64,000 nucleotides of DNA from Aphodosoma sp045126975 (GTDB lineage: Bacteria; Bacteroidota; Bacteroidia; Bacteroidales; Paludibacteraceae), in assembly GCA_045126975.1 (NCBI GenBank), contig JBGVPL010000039.1, forward strand, positions 1 through 64,000, in the 5' to 3' direction. Shown piece after piece: positions 8,061 to 16,735 of the stretch (its first letter is position 1; every line of letters starts with the position of its first letter). A program made the position numbers and the translations under genes. The notes beneath the pieces were generated by a model. It was given only the letters and a program-made list of their open reading frames with translations. It had not been told where the DNA came from and did not search any database.

Positions 8061-9401
8061 TTGTTTAACGAAATTTTTATTATTTTGGACCCTACCCCCT
8101 TTGTATTAGCGAGCATTGTTCAACCATTTAGTATCAATGCTTTAATTGCTTTTTTTGTTACTATTGTATGCCTTTTTGTTTCGGCGTTTGTGTCGGCTTC
8201 AGAAGTGGCTTTTTTCTCGCTTTCGCCTAAAGATTTTGAGCGAATGGATGAAGAAAAAAATCCGGTTGATGAAAAAATCAAACTTTTATTGCAAAAACCT
8301 GAACACTTATTGGCGACTATTTTGATTACAAACAATTTGGTCAATGTGTCGATAATTGTTTTGTCGTCGTATATCATCAATCAAACTCTTGATTTTAGTG
8401 CTTTCCCTGTACTTGGTTTTATTTTTGAAACTATACTTATTACGTTCATAATCTTGCTTGTAAGCGAGATTATGCCTAAGATTTTTGCTCAACAACATGG
8501 GTTGCGTATGGCACGTTTTGGGGCTGGCACGTTAAAAGTGTTACGTAGCGTATTAAAACCATTTGTTTGGATATTAGTTAGTTCTACTTCGGTAGTAAAC
8601 AAACGTTTAGCTAAACACAAGCATGGGTCTAACTTGTCGATGGACGAATTGTCGCAAGCATTAGAATTGACATCAGATGCGATACAAGAAGATACTGATA
8701 TTCTGAAAGGTATCGTGAATTTTGGTAATATCACAGCTGCAGGTGTAATGACTTCGCGTTTAGATATGGTTACGTTGGACGTTACTACCCCATTCGACAA
8801 GGTGATTGATTGCATCGTTGAACATGAATATTCGCGTATCCCTGTGCTTCAAGGGTCGATTGACAATATTCGTGGCGTACTATATGCCAAAGATTTGATA
8901 CCTCACATCAACAAAGGTCCTTATTTCAAATGGCAAACTCTTATACGTCAGCCATATTTTGTGCCTGAAACGATGAAATTGGACGACTTGTTACAAGAAT
9001 TTCAAAAGAATAAAATACATATTGCCGTTGTAGTTGATGAGTTTGGTGGCACTTCGGGTATGGTTACGATGGAAGATGTTTTGGAAGAGGTGGTTGGCGA
9101 AATCAGCGACGAATATGATGTAGATAACTCGTTGTACACCAAGCAAAATGATGGTTCTTACGTGTTTGAAGCCAAGATTATGCTCACCGACTTTTTCAAG
9201 GCTACTGACATTGATTCTGAGGACTTTGAAGATATTACAGAGGAGGTTGATACTTTGGCAGGGTTGATTTTGGAATTAAAAGGAGATTTCCCTGAACAAA
9301 ACGAAGTAATTACGTATAAGAATTACGAGTTTAAAATCGTAGCTATCAATGCGAGAAGGATTTTGAAGGTAAAGTTTAATACAATGAGGAGTGAGGAATG
9401 A
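8061..9401 (+). CDS. gldE: Gliding-motility-associated GldE, CNNM/CBS/CorC-HlyC membrane protein
   Basis: 446 residues if the TTG at 8061 is used; the TTG at 8085 is an alternative, and no ATG fits. Domains: DUF21/CNNM membrane part with three or four hydrophobic segments (about 15-160, including SASEVAFFSLS), a CBS pair (about 215-335, SRIPVL and GTSGMVTMEDVLEEVVGEI), and the C-terminal CorC/HlyC FAD-like fold (about 350-440). The family is linked to ion transport. The gldE-gldD pair marks Bacteroidetes and is present in many non-gliding species. The last codons (MRSEE and stop) lie in a GAGGAAT heptamer array. Confidence 0.88.
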   Translation: MFNEIFIILDPTPFVLASIVQPFSINALIAFFVTIVCLFVSAFVSASEVAFFSLSPKDFERMDEEKNPVDEKIKLLLQKPEHLLATILITNNLVNVSIIVLSSYIINQTLDFSAFPVLGFIFETILITFIILLVSEIMPKIFAQQHGLRMARFGAGTLKVLRSVLKPFVWILVSSTSVVNKRLAKHKHGSNLSMDELSQALELTSDAIQEDTDILKGIVNFGNITAAGVMTSRLDMVTLDVTTPFDKVIDCIVEHEYSRIPVLQGSIDNIRGVLYAKDLIPHINKGPYFKWQTLIRQPYFVPETMKLDDLLQEFQKNKIHIAVVVDEFGGTSGMVTMEDVLEEVVGEISDEYDVDNSLYTKQNDGSYVFEAKIMLTDFFKATDIDSEDFEDITEEVDTLAGLILELKGDFPEQNEVITYKNYEFKIVAINARRILKVKFNTMRSEE

Positions 9402-9430
9402 GGAATGAAAAATTAGGAATTAGAAATTGA
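9383..9430 (+). repeat. GAGGAAT heptamer array over the gldE stop codon
   Basis: Units GAGGAGT, GAGGAAT, GAGGAAT and related AATTAGG/AATTAGA units cover the gldE stop codon and the whole gap to gldD. Confidence 0.7.
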
Positions 9431-9431
9431 A

Positions 9432-10013
9432 ATGAAGAATTATATTTTATTTGTTTTTGTTGTTTTAGCTTTGGCAAGTTGTGGAAAGAAGGCGCAACCT
9501 AAACCGTATGGATATTTTAGGATTGATTTGCCTGAACATGAGTATGTTGAAGTGAGCGATTTAGGACCATATAGCATTGAAAAAAGTGTTCATTGCTACC
9601 CTAACAAGTCAGATAATACACATGCAACAGAGACTGACGAGTGGATAAATCTTGTTTATCCAACGATAAATGCTAAGATACATTTGAGTTATAAACATAT
9701 CAATAAATCTACGTTTCAGCAAGTTACAGAGGAAAGTCATTCGTTGGCATACAAACATACGGTGCGTGCAGATGCAATTCAAGAGAGTTACTACGGCAAC
9801 GACACCACTCGCGTGTATGGCATTTTGTATGAAATGAAAGGCAATGCAGCTTCGCCTGCGCAGTTCTATGTGACTGATAGTATAAGGAACTTCTTGCGTG
9901 GGTCGCTATATTTCAATCATACCCCAAACGCAGACTCTATCGCCCCTGCGGCAAATTATGTGCTTCAAGATATGATACACTTGATTGAAACACTAAAATG
10001 GAATGAGGAATGA
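9432..10013 (+). CDS. gldD: Gliding motility lipoprotein GldD
   Basis: 193 residues. Lipoprotein signal at the N-terminus (VVLALASCGKK, lipobox Cys at 17), followed by the family hallmark KPYGYFRIDLPEHEYVE. The length is normal for GldD. It lies 30 nt after gldE, as in other Bacteroidetes, so the two are very likely cotranscribed. GldD is an envelope lipoprotein needed for gliding in Flavobacterium. Here it may serve a general envelope function, since no other gld genes are in view. The final residues (WNEE and stop) fall in a GAGGAAT array, like those of gldE. Confidence 0.9.
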   Translation: MKNYILFVFVVLALASCGKKAQPKPYGYFRIDLPEHEYVEVSDLGPYSIEKSVHCYPNKSDNTHATETDEWINLVYPTINAKIHLSYKHINKSTFQQVTEESHSLAYKHTVRADAIQESYYGNDTTRVYGILYEMKGNAASPAQFYVTDSIRNFLRGSLYFNHTPNADSIAPAANYVLQDMIHLIETLKWNEE

Positions 10014-10110
10014 GGAATGAGAAATGAGGAATGAGGAATTCTTAATTCTTAATTCTAAGCTCTATACTTTAATCTATATACTCTAATCTCTAAACTCTAA
10101 TCTAAATACT
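10003..10110 (+). repeat. Long heptamer array between gldD and the PPTase gene
   Basis: The array runs from the gldD stop codon to the next ATG: GAGGAAT x2, GAGAAAT, GAGGAAT x2, then units of changed sequence (TTAATTC x2, TAAGCTC, TATACTT, TAATCTA, TATACTC, TAATCTC, TAAACTC, TAATCTA). The period stays 7 nt while the text drifts, and the two halves are partly complementary. Confidence 0.75.
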
Positions 10111-10737
10111 ATGATTACAGAAGTACAAAAATACGACAATGGATTGTCGGTAGCTTTGTGGAATATCACAGAGTCAGAAGACGAATTGATGGCATTATTG
10201 GATAATGATGCTATTGTGGCAGAGGAACTTATACCGTTCACAAGCACTAAACGCAGACTCGAATATTTGGCTTCACGTTGTGCGCTAAACGAATTAACTG
10301 GCGAACAACAACGTGTTTGCTATCACGAAAATGGTGCGCCATATCTGGCTGATAATTCGTTGAATATTAGCATATCACACACAGGACACTATGCTTTGGT
10401 GGCTACTCATCCCGATAAAGCTATAGGTATCGACATCGAACGCATTGGCGACAAAGTTGAGCGCGTTAAACATAAATTTCTCAGTGCTGAAGAATTAAAA
10501 AACATTGATGCACGTTCGGCTAAAATACATTTGACTATATTGTGGGCTGCAAAAGAGGCTATGTATAAAGTGATGGGTGTAGAGACTGTAGAATTTACAG
10601 AACAAATTATTATTGAGCCTTTTACGCCTTATATGGAGGGCGAAATCGTTGCCCACGAAACTGCTTCAGCTGACAAGAAAGACTATAAATTGCAATACAA
10701 AGTATATCCTGAATTTGTAATTGTATATACGATTTAA
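10111..10737 (+). CDS. 4'-phosphopantetheinyl transferase superfamily protein
   Basis: 208 residues. It would move the phosphopantetheine arm from CoA onto a carrier protein. The visible motifs are ISHTGHYALVA (family W/S-H-S-like), IGIDIERIG (Mg-binding Asp and Glu) and WAAKEAMYKVMG (third acidic residue and conserved Lys). It is Sfp-like in architecture but short. It follows gldE-gldD, a common neighbourhood in Bacteroidales. The carrier substrate is unknown; FabD at 20542 shows that acyl-carrier-protein chemistry is present. Confidence 0.88.
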   Translation: MITEVQKYDNGLSVALWNITESEDELMALLDNDAIVAEELIPFTSTKRRLEYLASRCALNELTGEQQRVCYHENGAPYLADNSLNISISHTGHYALVATHPDKAIGIDIERIGDKVERVKHKFLSAEELKNIDARSAKIHLTILWAAKEAMYKVMGVETVEFTEQIIIEPFTPYMEGEIVAHETASADKKDYKLQYKVYPEFVIVYTI

Positions 10738-10868
10738 AATTTATATTGAACGCAAATTTCCACAAATTACTCGTTAATTTATATATATCAATAATTTACG
10801 TTTAATTAATGATAATTTACGTTTACAAAAAACATTAACACAAATTTTCGTAAAATATTCCTAAATCA
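10738..10868. repeat. Palindromic AATTTACGTTTA-type repeat
   Basis: No gene. The stretch consists of AATTTACG, TTAATT and CAAATT units on both strands (for example AATAATTTACGTTTAATTAA followed by AATTTACGTTTAC), so it can fold back on itself. Similar text lies at 11619-11709 and 24015-24130. Confidence 0.5.
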
Positions 10869-11618
<750 letters not shown>

Positions 11619-11745
11619 ATTACCGTAAATTAATCGCAAATTATTATGTCTATAAAATTAATGGATAATTTACGATTATTTGCGTTCAAAATAAATAATT
11701 TATGTTCTTATGATATTCTGTCTTATAAAACCAAAAATCAAGAAT
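11619..11745. repeat. Palindromic AT-rich repeats upstream of the S9 peptidase gene
   Basis: Just past the GGGPS stop codon, AAATTACCGTAAATTAATCG faces GATAATTTACGATTATTTGCG, giving a long foldback. A single arm of the TTATTCTGTCTTTT-type repeat follows at about 11701-11725, then the S9 peptidase start. Confidence 0.5.
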
Positions 11746-13833
11746 ATGAAAATTAAATTTTTATCAATTATGGCACTTGCTGCTACGCTTGTGGGATGTT
11801 CGAACAATGCTCGCATTGACGAATCGAACGACCCTAATTATATTGGTCGTCACGAAATGACTATCTCGGATGGCAAAGTTTCGCCTGAAGTGCTTATGGC
11901 GTTTGGCCGCTTGGGCGACGTACAAGTATCGCCTAACCAAAGCAAAATACTCTATGGCGTTGGTTATTATAGTGTTGCACAAAACAAAAGCAACCGCGAG
12001 TTGTTTGTAATGAATGCCGACGGCTCAGACAATCAACAAATTACTGCCACTCTCAAAGGCGAATCAGGAGCTCGTTGGGTGAAAAATGGCAAAAAAATTG
12101 CATTCCTTTCAGCTCAATCTGGCTCTATGCAATTATGGGAAATGAACCCAGATGGCACAGGTCGCACACAAATATCTAACCGCGAAGGTGGTATTAGCGA
12201 TTTCTTATATTCACCTGATAGCAAACAAGTTATTTTGATTGCTAACGTAAAATGGGGCGAACGCACAACCGACCGCTATCCTGATTTAGACAAAACTTCG
12301 GGCATTATCGTAGAAGACCTTATGTACAAACATTGGGACGAGTGGGTTACAACAGTGCCTCATCCATTCCTCTATGACTATGACGGCAAAACTCTTAGTA
12401 ATGAGCGTGATATCATCGAAGGTGAACCATTTGAATGTCCACTCAAACCATTCGGTGGTGCCGAACAATTGGCATTCTCGCATGACGGAAAATTGATTGC
12501 TTATACTTGCAAAAAACTTTCGGGTCAAGCATACGCATTGTCAACTAATACAGACATTTACCTCTACGATGTAGCTGAAGGTAAGACTGTTGCCAATCTT
12601 TCGAAAGACATGATGGGTTACGACATCAACCCTACATTCTCGCCTGATGGTACTAAATTGGCTTGGGAGAGCATGGAACATGACGGATACGAAAGCGACA
12701 AAAATCGCTTATTCGTAATGGATTTAGCTACTCGCACTCGCTCATATATCACTGCCGATTTCGACCAAAACGCCAACTCATTGCAATGGGACAAAGAGGG
12801 CAAACACATCTATTTCGTTAGTTGCTGGCATGGTTGCACTCAAGTATATAAAGCAAATATCGAAACAAAAGAGATTAAACAACTCACTGAAGGACAACAC
12901 GATTACGAACAAATTGCACTTTGTGGCAATAAAATAATCGGTGTACGTCACTCTATGTCGATGCCAAACGAAGTATATAGCATCAACCCTGAAAATGGCG
13001 AACAAACTCAAATTACATTCGAAAACAAACACTTACTTGACCAAGTAAATATGGGTAAAGTTGAGCCTCGTTGGGTGCCTACAACCGATGGTAAAGAGAT
13101 GCTCGTATGGGTAATTTATCCAGCTAACTTCGACCCTGCAAAAAAATATCCTACACTACTCTATTGCCAAGGTGGACCACAAAGTCCTGTAAGTCAATTC
13201 TGGAGTTATCGTTGGAACTTCCAAATCATGGCATCAAACGATTATATTATCGTAGCACCTAACCGTCGTGGATTGGTTGGTTTCGGACAAGAATGGCTCG
13301 AAGCTATTTCAAAAGACTATGGCGGACAATGTATGCGCGACTACTTCTCGGCTATTGACCATGTTGCACAAGAGCCATTCGTAGATAAAGACCGCTTGGG
13401 TTGCGTAGGTGCTTCATTTGGAGGTTATTCAGTTTATTGGATGGCAGGTCATCACGAAGGTCGTTTCAAAGCATTTATTGCTCATGACGGTATGTTTAAC
13501 CTCGAGCAACAATACCTCGAAACAGAAGAGATGTTCTTCGTAAATTGGGATTTAGGCGGTCCATATTGGGACAAGAAAACTGCTGAAACATACGCAAATT
13601 CGCCTCACCGCTTTGTTGATAAATGGGACACACCTATTATGGTCATCCATGGAGAAACCGACTATCGTATCCTCGCATCGCAAGGCATGAGTGCTTACAA
13701 CGCAGCCAAACTTCGTGGTATTCCAGCCGAATTATTAATATTCCCTGACGAAAACCACTGGGTATTGCAACCACAAAACAGCGTCCTCTGGCAACGCCGT
13801 TTCTTCAATTGGCTTGATAGATGGTTAAAATAA
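11746..13833 (+). CDS. S9 family prolyl-oligopeptidase-type lipoprotein peptidase
   Basis: 695 residues from the ATG at 11746, chosen because a lipoprotein signal follows (LAATLVGCSNN). The N-terminal two thirds form a TolB/WD40-like beta-propeller (blades such as SPDGTKLAWESMEHDGYESD). The C-terminal third is the alpha/beta-hydrolase of DPP IV/acylaminoacyl peptidases with GASFGGYS (nucleophile Ser, about residue 556), HGETDYRI (Asp) and ENHWV (His). It probably trims peptides in the periplasm or at the cell surface. It is followed 19 nt later by ruvX. Confidence 0.92.
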   Translation: MKIKFLSIMALAATLVGCSNNARIDESNDPNYIGRHEMTISDGKVSPEVLMAFGRLGDVQVSPNQSKILYGVGYYSVAQNKSNRELFVMNADGSDNQQITATLKGESGARWVKNGKKIAFLSAQSGSMQLWEMNPDGTGRTQISNREGGISDFLYSPDSKQVILIANVKWGERTTDRYPDLDKTSGIIVEDLMYKHWDEWVTTVPHPFLYDYDGKTLSNERDIIEGEPFECPLKPFGGAEQLAFSHDGKLIAYTCKKLSGQAYALSTNTDIYLYDVAEGKTVANLSKDMMGYDINPTFSPDGTKLAWESMEHDGYESDKNRLFVMDLATRTRSYITADFDQNANSLQWDKEGKHIYFVSCWHGCTQVYKANIETKEIKQLTEGQHDYEQIALCGNKIIGVRHSMSMPNEVYSINPENGEQTQITFENKHLLDQVNMGKVEPRWVPTTDGKEMLVWVIYPANFDPAKKYPTLLYCQGGPQSPVSQFWSYRWNFQIMASNDYIIVAPNRRGLVGFGQEWLEAISKDYGGQCMRDYFSAIDHVAQEPFVDKDRLGCVGASFGGYSVYWMAGHHEGRFKAFIAHDGMFNLEQQYLETEEMFFVNWDLGGPYWDKKTAETYANSPHRFVDKWDTPIMVIHGETDYRILASQGMSAYNAAKLRGIPAELLIFPDENHWVLQPQNSVLWQRRFFNWLDRWLK

Positions 13834-13852
13834 GAAAATACAACACAAAATA

Positions 13853-14275
13853 ATGGCAAGAATATTAGCAATTGATTACGGACAAAAACGCACTGGAATA
13901 GCCGTTACAGACCCTCTACAAATGATTGCAAATGGATTAACTACAGTCGAAACGCCTAAATTATATGCGTTCTTAGCTGACTATTTTGGTCGTGAAGAGG
14001 TGGAAACTATCGTAATTGGCTATCCTAAAACGCTTCGTAACGAACCTGCCGAGGTAACTAAACTTATCAATCCGTTTATAGAAAAACTACGCAAACTCTA
14101 CCCCGACAAGAAAATCGAACTCATCGACGAACGTTTTACAAGCAAAATGGCTTTTCAAACTATGATTGATAGTGGAATCGGCAAAAAAGCTCGCCAAAAC
14201 AAAGCCCTCATTGACCAAATCAGTGCCACTATAATACTACAAAACTACCTTGAAAATTTAAAATTTCAAAGTTGA
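13853..14275 (+). CDS. ruvX: Putative pre-16S rRNA nuclease / Holliday junction resolvase-like RuvX (YqgF)
   Basis: 140 residues, normal for the family. RNase H-like fold with MARILAIDYGQKRTGIAVTD (first catalytic Asp), IVIGYPKTL (the family GxP motif), ELIDERFTSKMA (acidic DER) and the final ALIDQISATIILQNYL (Asp). Known members act in maturation of the 5' end of 16S rRNA, and a role in recombination has been proposed. It follows the S9 gene by 19 nt. Confidence 0.93.
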   Translation: MARILAIDYGQKRTGIAVTDPLQMIANGLTTVETPKLYAFLADYFGREEVETIVIGYPKTLRNEPAEVTKLINPFIEKLRKLYPDKKIELIDERFTSKMAFQTMIDSGIGKKARQNKALIDQISATIILQNYLENLKFQS

Positions 14276-14335
14276 AAGTTGAAAATTTGATACCGAATGG
14301 TAACTTTCAACTCTCAACTTTCAACTCTCAACGAT
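14276..14335 (+). repeat. AACTTTC/CAACTCT heptamer palindrome between ruvX and the ABC-F gene
   Basis: AAAGTTGAAAGTTGAAAA faces TTTCAACTCTCAACTTTCAA, all 7-nt units (AGTTGAA, CAACTCT, CAACTTT). An in-frame ATG at 14297 would translate the right half as a 13-residue extension of the ABC-F protein. I place the start at 14336 instead. Confidence 0.7.
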
Positions 14336-15952
14336 ATGATTACAGTATCTAACCTCGCAATGCAATTTGGCAAACGAGTGCTTTTCTCGGATGTCAATCT
14401 CAAATTTACAGCAGGCAACTGCTATGGTGTAATCGGTGCTAATGGTGCCGGCAAATCTACTTTCATTCGTATGCTCAGTGGCGAACTCGACCCTTCACGC
14501 GGACAAATATCATTCGGTCCTGGCGAACGCCTCTCAGTGCTCAAACAAGACCACTTTGCCTACGACAATTTTACGGTTATCGACACCGTAATGATGGGTA
14601 ACGACCACTTCTGGCGCGTGAAAGAGGAGAAAGAAGCTATCTATATGAAGGAAGATTTCACCGAAGAAGATGGTATCCGTGCTGCTGAATTGGAAGAGAA
14701 GTTTGCCGAAATGGATGGTTGGAATGCCGAAAGCAATGCGGCTCAACTGCTCAGCGGTTTGGGCATAAAAGAAGATCTTCACTACCAACTAATGAGCGAA
14801 TTAGAAAACAAAGAGAAAGTGCGTGTTCTCCTTGCTCGCGCTCTATATGGCAAGCCTGACAACCTTTTGCTTGACGAGCCTACCAACGACCTCGACGTAG
14901 ATGCTGTAATGTGGCTCGAAAACTATCTTGCCAACTACGAGAATACTGTTCTTGTCGTTAGCCACGACCGTCACTTCCTCGATGCTGTATCAACCCACAC
15001 TATCGACATCGACTACGGCAAAATCACTATGTTTGCCGGCAACTATACCTTCTGGTACGAATCGAGTCAACTCGCTCTTCGCCAACAACAAAACCAAAAC
15101 AAAAAGGCTGAAGAAAAACGCAAAGAGTTGGAAGAATTCATCCGCCGTTTCTCTGCCAATGTGGCTAAAAGCAAGCAGGCTACAAGCCGTCGCAAAATGC
15201 TCGAAAAACTCAATGTGGAAGAAATTCAACCTTCTACTCGCAAATACCCTGCTATCATCTTCACACCCGAACGCGAACCGGGCAATATGGTACTCGAAAT
15301 CACAGGGCTTGGCAAGCGTGCCGAAGACGGACAGGTATTGTTCAACAACGTATCGTTCAACGTCGAGAAAGACGACAAAATTGCCTTCTACTCGCGCGAT
15401 GCACGTGCTATGACTGCCTTCTTCGAAATCATTATGGGCAACGACCGCGACTTCGCAGGCAAATTCAATTGGGGCGTAACCATCACAAATGCCTATCTCC
15501 CACTCGACAACACTCGTTTCTTCAACAACGAACTCTCGCTCGTAGATTGGCTCGGACAATACTCCGCCGACACAACCGAAGTCTTCATTCGTGGCTATCT
15601 CGGCAAAATGCTCTTCTCTGGCGAAGAAATCTACAAACGTGCTAATGTGCTTTCGGGTGGCGAAAAAATGCGCTGTATGATTGCCCGTATGATGTTGCGC
15701 AATGCCAATGTCATGGTGCTCGACTCGCCTGTCAATCACCTCGACCTCGAATCAATCCAAGCCTTTAACAATACACTCAAAACATTCAAAGGCAATATAT
15801 TACTCTCATCTCACGACCGCGAATTCGTATCAACAGTCTGCAACCGCATCATCGAACTCACACCAAACGGCATCATCGATAAATACATGGACTTCGACGA
15901 ATATCTAACATCAGACGAAATCCATGCTCTCCGAGAAAAAATGTATAAATAA
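14336..15952 (+). CDS. ABC-F family ATPase, YbiT-like
   Basis: 538 residues from the ATG at 14336 (MITVSNLAMQFGKRVLF). Two ATP-binding domains with a linker and no membrane part, so it is a ribosome-associated ABC-F protein. Domain 1 has a good Walker A (GANGAGKSTF) and LLLDEPTNDLD, but its signature is SELENKEKVRVLLA rather than LSGGQ. Domain 2 has LSGGEKMRCMIARM and LDSPVNHLDLES, while its Walker A site reads FYSRDARAMTAFFE and lacks GxxxxGK[ST]. I recall the same changes in other Bacteroidetes members, so they probably mark a subfamily rather than decay. Ribosome splitting or rescue is inferred. Confidence 0.88.
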   Translation: MITVSNLAMQFGKRVLFSDVNLKFTAGNCYGVIGANGAGKSTFIRMLSGELDPSRGQISFGPGERLSVLKQDHFAYDNFTVIDTVMMGNDHFWRVKEEKEAIYMKEDFTEEDGIRAAELEEKFAEMDGWNAESNAAQLLSGLGIKEDLHYQLMSELENKEKVRVLLARALYGKPDNLLLDEPTNDLDVDAVMWLENYLANYENTVLVVSHDRHFLDAVSTHTIDIDYGKITMFAGNYTFWYESSQLALRQQQNQNKKAEEKRKELEEFIRRFSANVAKSKQATSRRKMLEKLNVEEIQPSTRKYPAIIFTPEREPGNMVLEITGLGKRAEDGQVLFNNVSFNVEKDDKIAFYSRDARAMTAFFEIIMGNDRDFAGKFNWGVTITNAYLPLDNTRFFNNELSLVDWLGQYSADTTEVFIRGYLGKMLFSGEEIYKRANVLSGGEKMRCMIARMMLRNANVMVLDSPVNHLDLESIQAFNNTLKTFKGNILLSSHDREFVSTVCNRIIELTPNGIIDKYMDFDEYLTSDEIHALREKMYK

Positions 15953-15972
15953 TACTTTATGTTACAAAATGA

Positions 15973-16009
15973 AAACAGCCGATTAACTTATATTATTAAT
16001 CGGCTGTTT
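15973..16009. terminator. Bidirectional terminator between the ABC-F gene and yigZ
   Basis: Stem AAACAGCCGATTAA (15973-15986) / TTAATCGGCTGTTT (15996-16009). It overlaps the last codons of the convergent yigZ gene, so one hairpin serves both ends. Confidence 0.7.
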
Positions 16010-16610
16010 CTATTATATCTTCTTCGAAAGAGACAAAATCGAGTTTGTCGAAACGGTCGCGAACGCGGTCGATGTCGCTGAGGCGGATACGGAAATAGAG
16101 CGTACAGTCCATCTCTTGCACTTGATTGACTATCGCAAGGTCGAAGTCTTTCATTATGCGCATCACAGCATTAAGGTCTTGATAACCGAATTTTGATACA
16201 AAGGTTTTCTCGACTATGCGCTCCTCTATCGTGGCAGCTGCTATGGCTTCGGCAGCAGAGGTTTTGTAGGCTTGGATTAGTCCGCTCGTACCGAGCAATG
16301 TACCCCCAAAATAGCGCACTACGATAATCAATATATCAGTAAGGTTACTACTATTTATCTGCCCTAATATTGGGCGACCAGCCGTGCCAGAAGGCTCGCC
16401 ATCGTCATTCGCACGAAAAACATTGCGTTCATAACCTAACATATAGGCATAGCAAACGTGGCGAGCATCATAATACTCCTTGCGCTTCTCGGCAAGAATT
16501 TCTTTGATTTGCTCGACCGTCTGCACTGGGTAGGCAAAGGCATAGAACTTACTGCCCTTGTCTTTGTACAATGCTTCTGATACGGATGATATGGTTAAGT
16601 AAGTATCCAA
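15996..16610 (-). CDS. YigZ/IMPACT family protein
   Basis: 204 residues, normal length. The N-terminal UPF0029/IMPACT domain carries the hallmarks YAYMLGYERNVFRANDDGEP and SGTAGRPIL, followed by YFGGTLLGTSGLIQAY. The C-terminal ferredoxin-like domain is present. In other organisms the family is linked to translation control, but the activity is not established. The stop codon sits inside a terminator stem. The 5' side is filled with heptamer repeats. Confidence 0.9.
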   Translation of the reverse strand: MDTYLTISSVSEALYKDKGSKFYAFAYPVQTVEQIKEILAEKRKEYYDARHVCYAYMLGYERNVFRANDDGEPSGTAGRPILGQINSSNLTDILIIVVRYFGGTLLGTSGLIQAYKTSAAEAIAAATIEERIVEKTFVSKFGYQDLNAVMRIMKDFDLAIVNQVQEMDCTLYFRIRLSDIDRVRDRFDKLDFVSFEEDIIETAD

Positions 16611-16735
16611 TTTTGTTTAGAGGTTAGAGTTGAAAGTTGAGAGTTGAGAAGTTAAAGGTTAAAGGTTAGAGGTTAGAGATTGACTTACTCCCTGCTCCTT
16701 ATTCCTTATTCCTTATTCCCTATTCCCTATAGTAG
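16611..16735. repeat. Heptamer arrays between yigZ and alr
   Basis: Read on the plus strand: AGTTGAA/AGTTGAG units, GTTAAAG x2 and GTTAGAG x2, then CTTATTC-type units (ATTCCTT x2, ATTCCCT x2). The second block runs into the alr 3' end and supplies its stop codon (complement of CTA at 16720). Confidence 0.75.

Noticed and set aside
8120..8815. Open frames opposite gldE and opposite many other core genes
   Set aside because: They mirror conserved genes on the other strand and show no family similarity.
9383..10110. Heptamer arrays considered as CRISPR arrays
   Set aside because: Units are 7 nt, directly tandem and degenerate, with no spacers and no cas genes.
14297..14335. Earlier ATG giving the ABC-F protein a 13-residue extension
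   Set aside because: The extension is encoded only by heptamer repeats and the next ATG matches the usual family start.
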